This document shows positions 25,048 through 35,600 of a stretch of DNA of 64,000 nucleotides, piece after piece. Every line of letters begins with the position of its first letter. The stretch's first letter is position 1. The translations under genes were made by a program, and so were the position numbers. Source of the DNA: Sipunculus nudus (taxonomy: Eukaryota; Annelida; Sipuncula; Golfingiida; Sipunculidae); contig CM049307.1 in the NCBI GenBank assembly GCA_026874595.1, forward strand, positions 57,276,870 to 57,340,869, read 5' to 3'. The notes below the pieces were generated by a model that searched no databases, was not told the DNA's origin, and was given only the letters and a program-made list of their open reading frames with translations.

Positions 25048-25432
25048 CTAACAAACTGCACTCTCCATATTTTGATAACAATTAAACAATACTCTCCAGG
25101 CATTACCATTAACTCCAAAATTAAATAATTTAAAAAATAATCCGTTAATCCATACTGAATCAAAGGCTTTTCTACTGTCGAGATATGCCACGAATACCTT
25201 GGAGTTGCGCTCCATATTATAAAGAATACATTCTTGAAGCATAAAAGAAACGTTTATTGCGGACAGTTTATGTTGATAGGCACACTGCATAGCGTCAGGA
25301 AAGGAAATTCCCGAATCTAATATCCAAGACTGGATCCTATTTAAAGTAACACGTTCAAAAACCTTATATAAGACAGGTAGGAGTGTGATGCCTCTATAAT
25401 TATCCGGTGCATCATGCCGCTTTTGAGGTTTT
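25048..25432 (-). pseudogene. LINE ORF2, reverse transcriptase fingers with motif A
   Basis: In-frame stretch from about 25432 down to 25048. It starts with DNYRGITLLPVLYKVFERV, the conserved fingers block, and later carries motif A as FVAYLDSRKAFDSVW, including the first catalytic Asp. It is interrupted upstream by an indel in a T-run at about 25425-25433 and downstream by a stop after SAVC. The next block, QGGVLSP, can still be read in a neighbouring frame around 24990-25015. Confidence 0.75.
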
Positions 25433-26204
25433 TTTTAGAAGAGTAACAATTAAACCCTTTGTCATTTCAAGTGGTATAGATTCAAGGTGCCAGATAAGAT
25501 TGAACAGGTGATGAATATGTTCCCACAATACATGTTCACCGTATTTAATGTGTTCATGAGATAACTTATCATGACCTGCGGCTTTTTTCAGTTTCAATTC
25601 ATTCACTGACTTTACAATTTCTGTATATGTAAATTGATTGTCTAGCAGATTATTTCCTTGTGCATTCCTATCAATATTTTTGAATACATTGTCAACTTTA
25701 TTTTTGTGGCCACTTTCAAAATTTTCATGTTCCGTTTGTGAGTAAAGACTTTCAAAATGATCAGCCCATGAATCGACAATTTCGCGTGTATTCCTACAAT
25801 ATTTACCATTAAACACCATGGTTGTTGTGGCTGACCGATTTTTCCTGCGCATCTGCTTTACAAAACGCCATAATTTATTGACATCTAAGTCTGAGTTTTT
25901 ATCTATATTTTCAAAGATTTCTCGCTCTCTCTGCGCAAGTAGCTGTCGCAATTGACGACGGGAATCTGCTTTAGTAGCTTTGTATTTGGAGAAAAAGTCA
26001 TTATCTCGTGACCTTGGGCGTCCCTCATGAACCCATTCTTTACCGAATTTACGCATGAGATCATACAGTGGCTCAAGTTCCTCGCGCCATGATGGCTTTA
26101 GGTAGCGATTAAAACGACGGATCGGTAAGGATTCCTTCGCAGTACCTTTAATAATCGATACAAGTTGTGAGTAATACTCATTTAAATGTTTTTTACTACA
26201 AGAC
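25412..26204 (-). pseudogene. LINE ORF2, linker and N-terminal RT segment
   Basis: Open from just after the endonuclease segment (a -1/+2 type break near 26205) down to 25412. Recognisable blocks are RRFNRYLKPSWREELEPLYD, then a basic region, DSWADHFESLY, and KLKKAAGHDKLSHEHIKYG, which is the usual pre-RT motif (normally KAxGxDxLxxEHxK). It ends with EMTKGLIVTLLKK at the T-run indel. It links the endonuclease to the polymerase in one original polyprotein. Confidence 0.7.
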
Positions 26205-27089
26205 TCAAAACGGTTTAGTCAATGAATTTAATCGAGATTCAAGAGGTTTTACATACCGCTCTTTGCTTTCATGAGATTTTAGTTTACACCAGTTTAAGAC
26301 GTGACGGGTATGATTTGGTATACACACATCAGTTGCATATAATGGAGACATTGTTAAACAAACCGGTAAGCGATCAGACATATTAATCAAGGGTTCATCT
26401 CTTATTTCGACATTACTAATTTTATCTTTAAAAGTTTCCGAAATAAGAATATGGTCAATAAGTGATCTACCGTTCTCATTACGGTATGGGTCAAAAGTGA
26501 AGTTCGGTCCAATTCTAGGTCCAGTGTATCCAGGACTAAACAAACCTGTATCGGTCATGAACCTGTGTAATGCTTGAAACCTATTTTGATTGGCAGACCC
26601 AGACAAATCGCAGTTAAAATCTCCCATAAACATAACATCTCCTATTGTATAATATTCATTATATATGTCATGTAAAATTTGCACCCAGTCATAGTAGAAT
26701 TCGTCGCTGTAATTTGATGAAGGAATATAAACACTGAAGATGAACAATTTTGAAGTATCCTGCATATTAACAGAAATACCAAATATCCTGTCCATATCAT
26801 CATTTAGATGGATTTGTGAGATAACTGATTTCAGCTTTTTATGCAATATAATACCAACTCCACCTTTACCCAATCTATAGGGATCTAATGTGTTCAGTGA
26901 CTTATCCGAAACAGCTGTACAGCTGTAGTCTGCATGTAGCGACTGAAGATAATTTAGACTGTCAGGGAATAACCAGTGTTCACTTATGGCCATGATATCA
27001 ATATGTTTTACTGAGAGTAAATGATTAACGTAGGGTGTACTTGGCATAATGCCACGTACATTAAAACAAGAAATATTTAAACTTTCCAT
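26205..27089 (-). pseudogene. LINE ORF2, AP-like endonuclease domain
   Basis: 294 codons from ATG at 27089. Catalytic landmarks are FNVRG (9-13, Asn10), SEHW (36-39, Glu37), YIPSS (121-125), GDFNCDL (156-162, Asp157/Asn159) and LIDHILIS (210-217). The last family motif, normally SDHxP, reads SDRLP here (238-242), so the catalytic His is replaced by Arg. The domain nicks target DNA for target-primed reverse transcription. The frame breaks just after LTKPF. Confidence 0.85.
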
Positions 27090-27539
27090 GTTAAAAATCT
27101 AAACTGAAACAAACCAAAAGATTTATTGCAGGTAAGTTGGTGTTTAAGATTTACTCAGATGGTGACTCGAGTCACGATTAAGCGTTAATGCATACTTCTT
27201 AGAAGTAAATATTCTCGTACGCCGCCCTGTATGCCGGGGTCTCTCTTTCCATACCCTACAATATGTATCACCGGGCCATACAAATGACTTTCAAACAGTA
27301 TCGGATGAAACCTCACGATCTGAACAGTCAAGATTGTCCGGTAATTCATTTTGTATTGAGGATAAAAACCCATTCGCTCAGCCTGGAGTATTTTGGTCGC
27401 GACTCCTTGCAATAACACTCCGTGACATCGGAGATGTTTCTTGGGCGGAGCTCGGCGTATTTAAGATGACACTTGTGTTTACCGCATTTCGAGATTGCAG
27501 CCCACTGGGTGATTTAAGTTTGTACTGACAATTGTTCCT

Positions 27540-28676
27540 CTAGTCATTTTCACCCTGATGCGAAAAATCTCTGCCGTTGTCTATCAAAACACTGTCGTTC
27601 AGTGGCTCTTCTTTCTCAGAGGAACTGGCCGGAGAGACCGCACGAGAATAACTTTGTTCCGTCATGTAGACACGTTTATCAGAGTACAACTGACTGCGCA
27701 AAACTGTAATTGATTTAGAATTTGACCTTGTCCTCAGATCAGTGGTCACTGCTTGATTTTTTATTTTGGATACCTCAGTTTTTAATTTGTTACATTCATT
27801 CCTGATTATTTGGAATTCTTCCTGACTTTTCATATATGTTTCCTTAATACGACCCATCTGATCAACACTTTCTTCTAAACGATTATTCTCACTTTCTAAC
27901 AGTGCATTACTACTTTGTAACCTCAACTTCTCTTCTTTTAATTTCTGAATTTCATTTTCAAGGTCACGTACTTTAGAATATACAAGCAGCTCCAACTGAT
28001 CAAATCTGGCAGACTGAGCACGTAATTCAGTCTTCATAGACGCAACTGTATCAGTAAGAGACTGTGGTGAACAGTTATTACCTTCCCGAGCGACAGATTC
28101 TCCAGCAATTGTATTATCAACACTGTTATACTGGGACATTTCATCAATATTGTCCACCATGACTGAGATATCACACCTACTGTTAGAGGTGCTGAGCACT
28201 TCTTTGAGATCACACACAGGACCGCCCTGCATAAAATTATGCAATGTGAAGCAGTCTCTGGCCAATTTTTTGGCTAATAGGTCTCCACGTTTAGTTCTTG
28301 GGTTCTGCCTCTTAATCAGTGTACCCTCAGGAAAATTTTCCTGTGTTTTAGCCCAAAGAAATAAGGCCAAACGTATATTTTCTAGTGTCGTCACATTTTC
28401 ACAAACCTTCAGTAAAAGGCTGTCAATAAAAGTGTCTTTAGGACAGTGTTTTATTGGCTCTATATATTCTTGTAGCAATATACTTTGATCGTCAGACTGA
28501 GCTACATAACACATTTGAACTTGCGTGAAAAGACTGCCGTTATTGTCATCATATTGAGTACCAGCAGTCAAATGTTCTGTATAACCAGAAACTCCAAGTG
28601 TTGCACAGTCACTGTCATAATTTACATCTTCATTAAGCACAGCGTACGACTGTGTTATTAAAGTGGAAATTTCCAT
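27540..28676 (-). CDS. LINE ORF1-like coiled-coil protein
   Basis: Intact 378-codon frame upstream of ORF2 in the same orientation, so positionally ORF1 of the LINE. Residues about 60-150 form a compact region without a family I can name, rich in Leu and basic residues near 120-140 (IKRQNPRTKRGDLLAKK). Residues about 207-308 are a clear coiled coil (heptads in LENEIQKLKEEKLRLQ and NALLESENNRLEESV). The C-terminal tail is Ser-rich and acidic. A coiled coil followed by a basic/RNA-binding part is usual for ORF1 proteins; no zinc knuckle or RRM is obvious. It is intact although ORF2 is broken, which may be chance or retained function. Confidence 0.65.
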   Translation of the reverse strand: MEISTLITQSYAVLNEDVNYDSDCATLGVSGYTEHLTAGTQYDDNNGSLFTQVQMCYVAQSDDQSILLQEYIEPIKHCPKDTFIDSLLLKVCENVTTLENIRLALFLWAKTQENFPEGTLIKRQNPRTKRGDLLAKKLARDCFTLHNFMQGGPVCDLKEVLSTSNSRCDISVMVDNIDEMSQYNSVDNTIAGESVAREGNNCSPQSLTDTVASMKTELRAQSARFDQLELLVYSKVRDLENEIQKLKEEKLRLQSSNALLESENNRLEESVDQMGRIKETYMKSQEEFQIIRNECNKLKTEVSKIKNQAVTTDLRTRSNSKSITVLRSQLYSDKRVYMTEQSYSRAVSPASSSEKEEPLNDSVLIDNGRDFSHQGEND

Positions 28677-29054
28677 GATGTTAGTTTAATTTGACAAGAC
28701 AGACTTTTGTACGAGAATATCAACACAGGCTGTGGACACGAAGAAACGGGTAGCCTAACTTGTTCTTGTCCACTCAGGCGTAAACACACAGGTGACCATG
28801 AGCCGCCAAATACACCTTTCCATGGCAAAAATATCTCGACAAAAAACACATACCTGACGTCCAAAAGCGGCTTTATACTGGTCCATATTAATACAATCCT
28901 CAACACTGAAGTAAATGTGAAGTATACTTTACTCCCAAGAAGTAATTTAAGTCCATTTTTTATTTTCTTTTTTCACGGAACACAGGGAGAGCCCATTAAA
29001 AACACGTCCACACACCTTGCACATGCGCACCCGTTGCAGCTCCCGACGGAAAAT

Positions 29055-30490
29055 GAAACGAGATATGAACAAATACACCCATAGCTGATGAAAAAGGAAT
29101 TGGGATGAAACATTACCCATGTGACTGAGGGGAAAGAAAGTAAGGACAACGATATGGACAAATACCAGCGTGCCTGAGGGGAAAGAAAGTAAGTACAGAG
29201 GTATGGACAAATACCAGCGTGCCTGAGGGGAAAGAAAGTAAGGACAAAGATATGGACAAATACCAGCGTGCTTGAGGGGAAAGAAAGTAAGGACAAAGAT
29301 ATGGACAAATACCAGCGTGCCTGAGGGGAAAGAAAGTAAGGACAAAGATATGGACAAATACCAGCGTGCCTGAGGGGAAAGAAAGTAAGGACAAAGATAT
29401 TGACAAATACCAGTGTGCCTGAGGGGAAAGAAAGTAAGGACAAAGATATGGACAAATACCAGCGTGCCTGAGGGGAAAGAAAGTAAGGACAACGATATGG
29501 ACAAATACCAGCGTGCCTGAGGGGAAAGAAAGTAAGGACAAATATATGGACAAATACCAGCGTGCCTGAGGGGAAAGACAGTAAGGACAAAGATATGGAC
29601 AAATACCAGCGTGCCTGAGGGGAAAGAAAGTAAGGACAAAGATATGGACAAATACCAGCGTGCCTGCGGGGAAAGAAAGTAAGGACAAGGATATGGACAA
29701 ATACCAGCGTGCCTGAGGGGAAAGAAAGTAAGGACAAAGATATGGACAAATACCAGCGTGCCTGAGGGGAAAGAAAGTAAGGACAAAGATATGGACAAAT
29801 ACCAGCGTGCTTGAGGGGAAAGAAAGTAAGGACAAAGATATGGACAAATACCAGCGTGCCTGAGGGGAAAGAAGGTAAGGACAAAGATATGGACAAATAC
29901 CAGCGTGCCTGAGGGGAAAGAAAGTAAGGACAAAGATATGGACAAATACTAGCGTGCTTGAGGGGAAAGAAAGTACAGAGATATGGACAAATACCAGCGT
30001 GCTTGAGGGGAAAGAAAGTAAGGACAAAGATATGGACAAATACCAGCGTGCTGGGGGGGGGGGAAGAAAGTAAGGACAAAGATATGAACAAATACCTGCG
30101 TGCCTGAGGGGAAAGAAAGTAAGGACAAAGATATGGACAAATACCAGCGTGCGTGCGGGGAAAGAAAGTAAGGACAAAGATATGGACAAATACCAGCGTG
30201 CCTGAGGGGAAAGAAAGTAAGGACAAAGATATGGACAAATACCAGCGTGCGGGGGGGGGGGGGAGAAAGTAAGGACAAATATATGGACAAATACCTTCGT
30301 GCATGAGGGGAAAGAAAGTATGGACTGAGATATGGACAAATACCCCGTGGCCGATGGGGAAAGTAAGTGCGGACAGAGATACGGACAAATACCCCCGCGG
30401 CTGATGAGAAAGAGAGTGTGGACAGAGATATCGACAAATATCCACTTCGCTGATAGAACAAAAAGGGCATTCATATATATGGATCAAATA
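29055..30490. repeat. 49-bp minisatellite array
   Basis: About 24 regular units of 49 bp between about 29110 and 30340 with degenerate units at both ends. The unit contains GGACAAAGATATGGACAAAT, then ACCAGCGTGCCTGAGGGGAA and AGAAAGTAA. Phase was checked from GCCTGAGGGG at 29221 and GCTTGAGGGG at 29270. Three G-run expansions occur (30050, 30250 regions). Since 49 is not a multiple of 3 and no frame contains a stop on the minus strand, all three minus frames are open for 170-504 codons; these are artefacts of the repeat, not genes. Confidence 0.95.
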
Positions 30491-30494
30491 CCCC

Positions 30495-31300
30495 AGTCAC
30501 GGGATGAAAGAGAACGTGCTGACGGAGATTCTGATCATTGTTAAAAAGAGTATGGATAGAGAATAGGGAAAGGTGTATGACGGAAGTAAGGGTTGCTCAA
30601 AGATAAGTTGATCATGAATGGTGAAAGTGGTTGGAATAAAAATAGTCCTGAGGAAGTGATTGTTTAAGAAATCATATGGGTCATACATCTGTATAGGACC
30701 AGTGGCGGAGCAAGGGGGGGGGGGGGGGGGGCAGAAAGCATCCCCTCCTTTTTATATCTAAAAAACTCTAGACATATCCGTATAAAATTTCACGATAAAT
30801 ATAGAAGAAAACGTACAATCGAAACCACCCCAGATTGCACCATTGCAGACTAGATTTTCAAATGTTTCTACATCATTCGAAGATATACCCCTCCTTTTCC
30901 TTCCCCTTACTTATAATTCTAAGATCCTTAATTCGTTCCTGAGGATCCTATTATTAGCAAATATTCTGCTTCAAAGGTATATCCTAAATGCTGAGAGAAA
31001 ATTATGGAATCCGTTTTGGAAGAAGTACAAAAAGAGTCAAAATGGGATTTTAAATATTAATACCCTTTACATATAACACTGGTAACTAATTTTCTTCATG
31101 TGTAACGCATGAGAAATAAATATCAAATGTATATAGTGGTGAGAGGATCCTTTGCCATTAACATCCTTTAAAATGCTTGGCAAGTCAGTTGGTAACTCAA
31201 GAGCAGAATAAATCAACCAAACTATCATTCGTGCAAAGTGGATGTCACATTTTAAGGTAATGTTTTCGTTTATTTATTTACATTTATATGAACCTAATGT
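30495..31300. other. No gene; G-run element end at 30700
   Basis: CAGTGGCGGAGCAAGG followed by a long G-run begins at 30700 and resembles the left end of the hAT-like elements, but no matching right end was found. The remainder is AT-rich without supported genes. Confidence 0.35.
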
Positions 31301-31302
31301 GA

Positions 31303-31697
31303 AGTTTGCCATTATTCCCTGGCAAAATATTAAAAATAAAGCAGTGTTTGGTAAAGCTCAGTTTGTACCGTCGCCAACAGAAACCAAAATTGATGGGCCG
31401 TTTAATTGTGGGTGCTGCCATCTGGTCGTTGGATCTGATACTAATTATAATTTACTATTACCATTTACTATTATTTATTATTGCACATTTATAAAACACA
31501 TAATTTGCCATTATGCCCCGGCAAAATATATTAAAAAAGCAGTGTTTGGTAAGGCTCATTTTGTACCGTCGCCAACATAAACCAATAATGATGGGCCGTT
31601 TAATTGTGGGTTCTGCCATCTGGTTGTTGAATATGATACTAATAATAATTTACTATTACCATTTACTATTATTTATTATTGCACATTTATCCAGGGC
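31303..31697. repeat. Tandem duplication, two ~200-bp copies
   Basis: Copies at about 31303-31500 and 31501-31697 share TTTGCCATTAT, AAGCAGTGTTTGGTAA, TTTGTACCGTCGCCAACA, GATGGGCCGTTTAATTGTGG and TTTACTATTACCATTTACTA. Indels between the copies break any common frame, so it is non-coding. Confidence 0.85.
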
Positions 31698-31739
31698 ACT
31701 CCTCACGAGTGCTTAAACAATAAAAATTGTGATAATGTA

Positions 31740-32440
31740 AGGTAAACTCATAAAAATCAATTTATGCAAGACCCAGATTAAAATACGACTAAATGGTGAT
31801 AAAAATACCAGTCAGGTACGTTAAGAAACAAGTGAGTGTTATGCATGCAGACACCAGCTGGGTCATTATCCACTGGTTATGTATAACAGTTACAGGTCAT
31901 AAGCAACTCTAAAATGATATATCTTCAGTTCATTTTTAAACTGTTCAATTCTTTAAGTGTAGTGATTATCATACGATTCTCCAGGCGGGTTAATCTGACC
32001 GTTTTATGCTGTTATCATTTCCACAACTCATAAGATAATTTCAGTTAGGACACTGATACTTGAACTTCAACAATGCATACATTCCATTGATGTACATAAC
32101 AGATGATATAAGTGTATATCTATAGGGAAACGGAATGCCGAGAGTAAACAATGCAAAAGAAAAATTTAACAGGCGCTATAGTGGGTTATCATAAAGAAAC
32201 AATCAGTTGAACTTCTTTAGGGAAAATACATCATATGTCATGTCATATGAAAGGTCCTGAAAATCATAAATATGCATAATTATTGTAGAATATTATTGTT
32301 ATTATGATTTCAATGTCATATTTACTTATCTTTCCAATCAGCGTATTTATGTCAAATTTCAGAAAATATTAAGTAGACAAGGGAAAGTGAGACAGATTAT
32401 AGAGTATTAGCAAAGTCATGTTTATTATTTTTTTTAACTG
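31740..32440. other. No gene seen
   Basis: AT-rich; no supported frame or repeat. Confidence 0.35.
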
Positions 32441-32454
32441 GGCCCTTCCTCAAC

Positions 32455-32700
32455 ACTTGCTCTTTAGTGGCTGGGGTAGAGTACAGGGCTCAAAGCTGGG
32501 AGATCGTGAGCTCGAATCTTACTCTGGCCGGTGAGGTTTTCAAAGGTCAGTCTCACGCAGGGTGAGCGCTCTGGAGGCTTAGAGTGTGCAACAAAGTAGG
32601 CTAACAGTCGTGGTTCACTCACGAACGAGAGCGCCTTTCGGGGGTTCCACGGTAGATCGAGCCGGATGGACGCCAGGATTATCACGTGTAAACCCATAGC
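32455..32700 (+). mobile_element. tRNA-derived SINE-like unit
   Basis: A-box-like TGGCTGGGGTAGAG at about 32469 and B-box-like GAGCTCGAATCTTACTC at about 32509 have tRNA spacing, followed by a GC-richer body (CGCAGGGTGAGCGCTC, GAGAGCGCCTTTCGGGG) of about 170 bp. No target duplication identified. Confidence 0.5.
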
Positions 32701-32704
32701 ACGT

Positions 32705-33705
32705 AGTCCGAAACTGGAATTGAATTCTTTAGATATAGTTCTTATCTAAGCAAGCTTTAAAAACATGGAGGTGGTTATCTCCCAAAAATAAAACATCTTG
32801 CGCTTCAATGAAGGACTCTAAAGGCCAAGTGCCGATATTAATATATCAAGACATTTATTTAATGGATATACTATTTGCATAGTACTGAGGATGATTTTTG
32901 CGATAAAATTTGCGTGAATCTTCATACAATCAAACAAACGTTGGAAAGCAAAATAAATAGACAAATAAATAAATAAAAATGAATACACTTATATCACATA
33001 ACCACAAAGGGAAAAAAATTCTGGATCGTCTTTTTAATCAAGATCCGCACCAAGATGTAATGGGCTTATTTTTAACCCTGCTAATGTGCTAATAATCATA
33101 CAAGCAGTCCCAGATTAAAACACATCCTCCTTGAGAAAAGTAACAAATGACCGCTGATGGGTGTATTGACAGGAAACTTGATGAACGTACATGTACTTTT
33201 TCTGCGCTTGCGCGTGACAGATGACAATTTATAGGACATTTATTTATATAAATCTTCAGGTAAAGCTAACGTATTCCAAGTCTCTTATATAATCTTATAA
33301 AACACTTATCCATAAAAATATAATTAAAACAGATTTTCACAGACTGAACTAAATTCATGGAAGAAAATTATTTTGTTTTCTATTCATTTTCTTCCACAAA
33401 ATAAATCAGGTTGTTTTGTTCAAAAGTTTCAAAAGTTGCTGCACATCTATGAGCACTATCAACTTGGCAGGGAAGTCAGCCAAAATCTCAGTATTTCTGA
33501 AAATTTCAGACCCAAATTTTTAGGGATTAATAAAAACAATTTATTTCTAGGCTTATGTCATTTCTATATTTTGGCTGTGATGTAACACTTTGCATCAGCC
33601 AATCACATCAGCCCCAGTCTTTGTCCTGGGTGTAATGCTAGACATAAAAACCCACGTGCTAATACATTCTTCATGTTTTTAAGATAACCGAATCTTCATG
33701 TTTTT
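32705..33705. other. Non-coding upstream of the third CYSTM exon
   Basis: AT-rich; probably intron. I looked for a Pro/Gly/Tyr-rich first exon between 19 and 33.7 kb and found none. Confidence 0.35.
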
Positions 33706-33709
33706 ATAG

Positions 33710-33827
33710 TGTGGTTGTGGACAACGGCGCGGCCCAAGCAGCGGCAGCTGAACAAGCAGCGGACGACCAGTGCTGCTGCATCGCTTGCTGTTACGCTTAC
33801 ATATGCTGCTGTTTGATGGACGACTAA
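33710..33827 (+). CDS. CYSTM-family protein, C-terminal exon
   Basis: Third homologous last exon. Acceptor GTTTTTATAG ends at 33709; T completes a split codon (phase 2), then 38 codons to TAA at 33825-33827. Residues start VVVDNGAAQAAAAEQAADDQ and end with the tail CCCIACCYAYICCCLMDD, which has eight cysteines and one extra Cys relative to the 18.9 kb exon. Length, phase, the VVVDN start and the CCCLMD end match the 18932 exon closely, so it is a paralogous gene copy or an alternative last exon of the 13562 exon. No own first exon was found. The first AATAAA downstream (about 34078) lies inside a MITE. Confidence 0.75.
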
Positions 33828-33950
33828 GACGCTGAACCGCGATGAGTACTACGTCACTAAAACGGAGCGCTACGTCACCAAAAACATTCTGTCTCCTATG
33901 ACTCTTTGACAATGTCCTGAAATCATCACACGCCGGGCATAAACGCGATA

Positions 33951-34497
33951 ACTATAGTCCGTCTCATCCCCTCATGTCCACCTGTTTTTTTGCTATGAAA
34001 AATTTTATTTGTCACATTTCAAGGAAAAAAATTATAGTGAATAGTAGGGGATAAAAGAACCTAATTTTCAGCAAGGTAAATAAATACCTACCTGACATTT
34101 TATTTAAGAAACAGAATTATTTGAAAATATGAGAAATCAGTCTACATTTTACAACATATCAGACCCACTTATGGCAGTCAAGGTCATTGGTCACATGCAA
34201 AAACAGCCTCAGCTGACAGCTTCTGATTGAATGATCTCATGTAAACACTCCAAAAAATATAACCAGTTAAATCAAAGATGGCTACTTATGGAGGAACACA
34301 TCAAATCTGCCAGATCATGGTGAAGAGACTAAAATGTTGTGAAACATAAACGGGGGATTTATTGTAAAATTCTTAATTGCCATATTAAGTTGTCACTTCC
34401 ACATGTTGTTTTCTTTGAACTTATTAAAAAATGTAAACTTTTAAGAAAACCATCTACAAAAAACAGGTGGACAGCCGGTGGTGAAATGGACTATAGT
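33951..34497. mobile_element. MITE with ACTATAGTCC inverted ends
   Basis: 547-bp element. Left end ACTATAGTCCGTCTCATCCC then TGTCCACCTGTTTTTT; right end, inverted, ACTATAGTCCATTTCACCAC then TGTCCACCTGTTTTTT. The ends carry TATA/TA palindromes, as for Tc1/mariner-type insertions at TA (inferred). No coding capacity. It begins 124 bp after the CYSTM stop. Confidence 0.75.
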
Positions 34498-34837
34498 AAA
34501 TGTACAACGTAACATTTCCATATTCATATATCATGATGATATCAACAAGTTCCGGTCAGTCCCGAAGATATCATATTTACACACAATATAGCAGTGTGCA
34601 ATTATGTATCATCCATGGAGGTTCCGAATTTTATCTCTTCTTCACGAGACAGTATATTTTATATATATTTTTCACATGACCAAGGTTAAAGGTACAGACA
34701 AGATATTAAGTATTCACCTTGAACTAGTAGAAGTATAGAGATATGAAGCAAGAATACGCAGAAAAAGTTGGATCGATTCCTGTTCTTTATTTCTATGTAA
34801 CGGACCAGCATATCTATTCATACATCTTAGTACATTA

Positions 34838-35170
34838 GGCCAAAAAAATAAAAGGTATGGTTCTCAGGCACCGCCCGCATCAATTTTAAACCCCCGCATC
34901 AACAATTTTATTTTGATTTTCAAAAGAAAATTACCAATTTCGAGCTGCAGCCGCTCGAACATTTTTTCAAGAAGATAAAATCATACAATTTCCTTTTTTA
35001 TGTAGTGCTTTTACTTGTTTAGCAATATAAATCTGTTATTATCATGTTTTTCCCTTCTCATTTGACATTTTTATCGTAACATACGAAAAAAAAAAAAAAA
35101 AAAAAACCGCCCGCTCGCATTGATTTCTGAAAAAAGTGCCTGAGAACCATACCTTTTTTTTATTTGGGCC
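34838..35170 (+). mobile_element. MITE family M1, copy 3, with TTA target duplication
   Basis: 333-bp element, the best-preserved copy. Left end GGCCAAAAAAATAAAAGGTA then TGGTTCTCAGGCAC; right end, inverted, GGCCCAAATAAAAAAAAGGT then ATGGTTCTCAGGCAC. It is flanked by TTA on both sides (34835-34837, 35171-35173). A 3-bp TWA duplication is characteristic of PIF/Harbinger elements, so a Harbinger-derived MITE is the likeliest class. Confidence 0.8.
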
Positions 35171-35174
35171 TTAT

Positions 35175-35543
35175 ACAAATTCCTTGTGCATACACAAAAG
35201 AAAGCAAACACAACCTGGATACAAGGTTTACAGGAAATGAAAATTTAAAATGCAAATCTTCATATTTTTCTCAAAATGCGTGCAGACGTTCTTGAGCAGA
35301 CGATACTAACGCTTTGATACTATCGAGATCACAGGGTAAAGAAGTACGTAGATATATGCTTCAAACAGGATAATACAAACAAGCAGCTAATATATTTATC
35401 ACCCATGAAGGTAATTTTTTAGTCTGTCTGTATATATCACTAGTCTATGAATGTATCCATGTTGAAAATAGATTAAAAAGGTAAAATATTGATTATATAT
35501 ACAGATTTATTGTAAGATCCATACTGTTAATACGTATTTATGC

Positions 35544-35600
<57 letters not shown>

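Larger units (their letters stand above)
23375..28900 (-). mobile_element. Degenerate non-LTR retrotransposon (LINE, APE-endonuclease type)
   Basis: About 5.5 kb on the minus strand. In transcription order it has a coiled-coil ORF1 (28676-27540), a 450-bp spacer, an AP-like endonuclease (27089-26205), reverse transcriptase (to about 24157) and a C-terminal CCHC domain (to 23664). A short 3' UTR ends in a GTT/GTA-rich tail at 23381-23403, which reads as ACAACA repeats on the element strand. ORF2 has at least four frame breaks and a missing catalytic histidine, so this copy is inactive. Exact ends are uncertain; degenerate 49-bp minisatellite units lie on both sides. Confidence 0.85.

Noticed and set aside
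28150-28488. 112-codon plus-strand frame
   Set aside because: Antisense of LINE ORF1.
28947-30487. Four large overlapping minus-strand frames (173-504 codons)
   Set aside because: They are rotations of a 49-bp repeat through the three frames; composition and periodicity follow the DNA unit, not a protein.
29055-30490. CRISPR-like array
   Set aside because: Units are contiguous with no unique spacers; the genome is eukaryotic.
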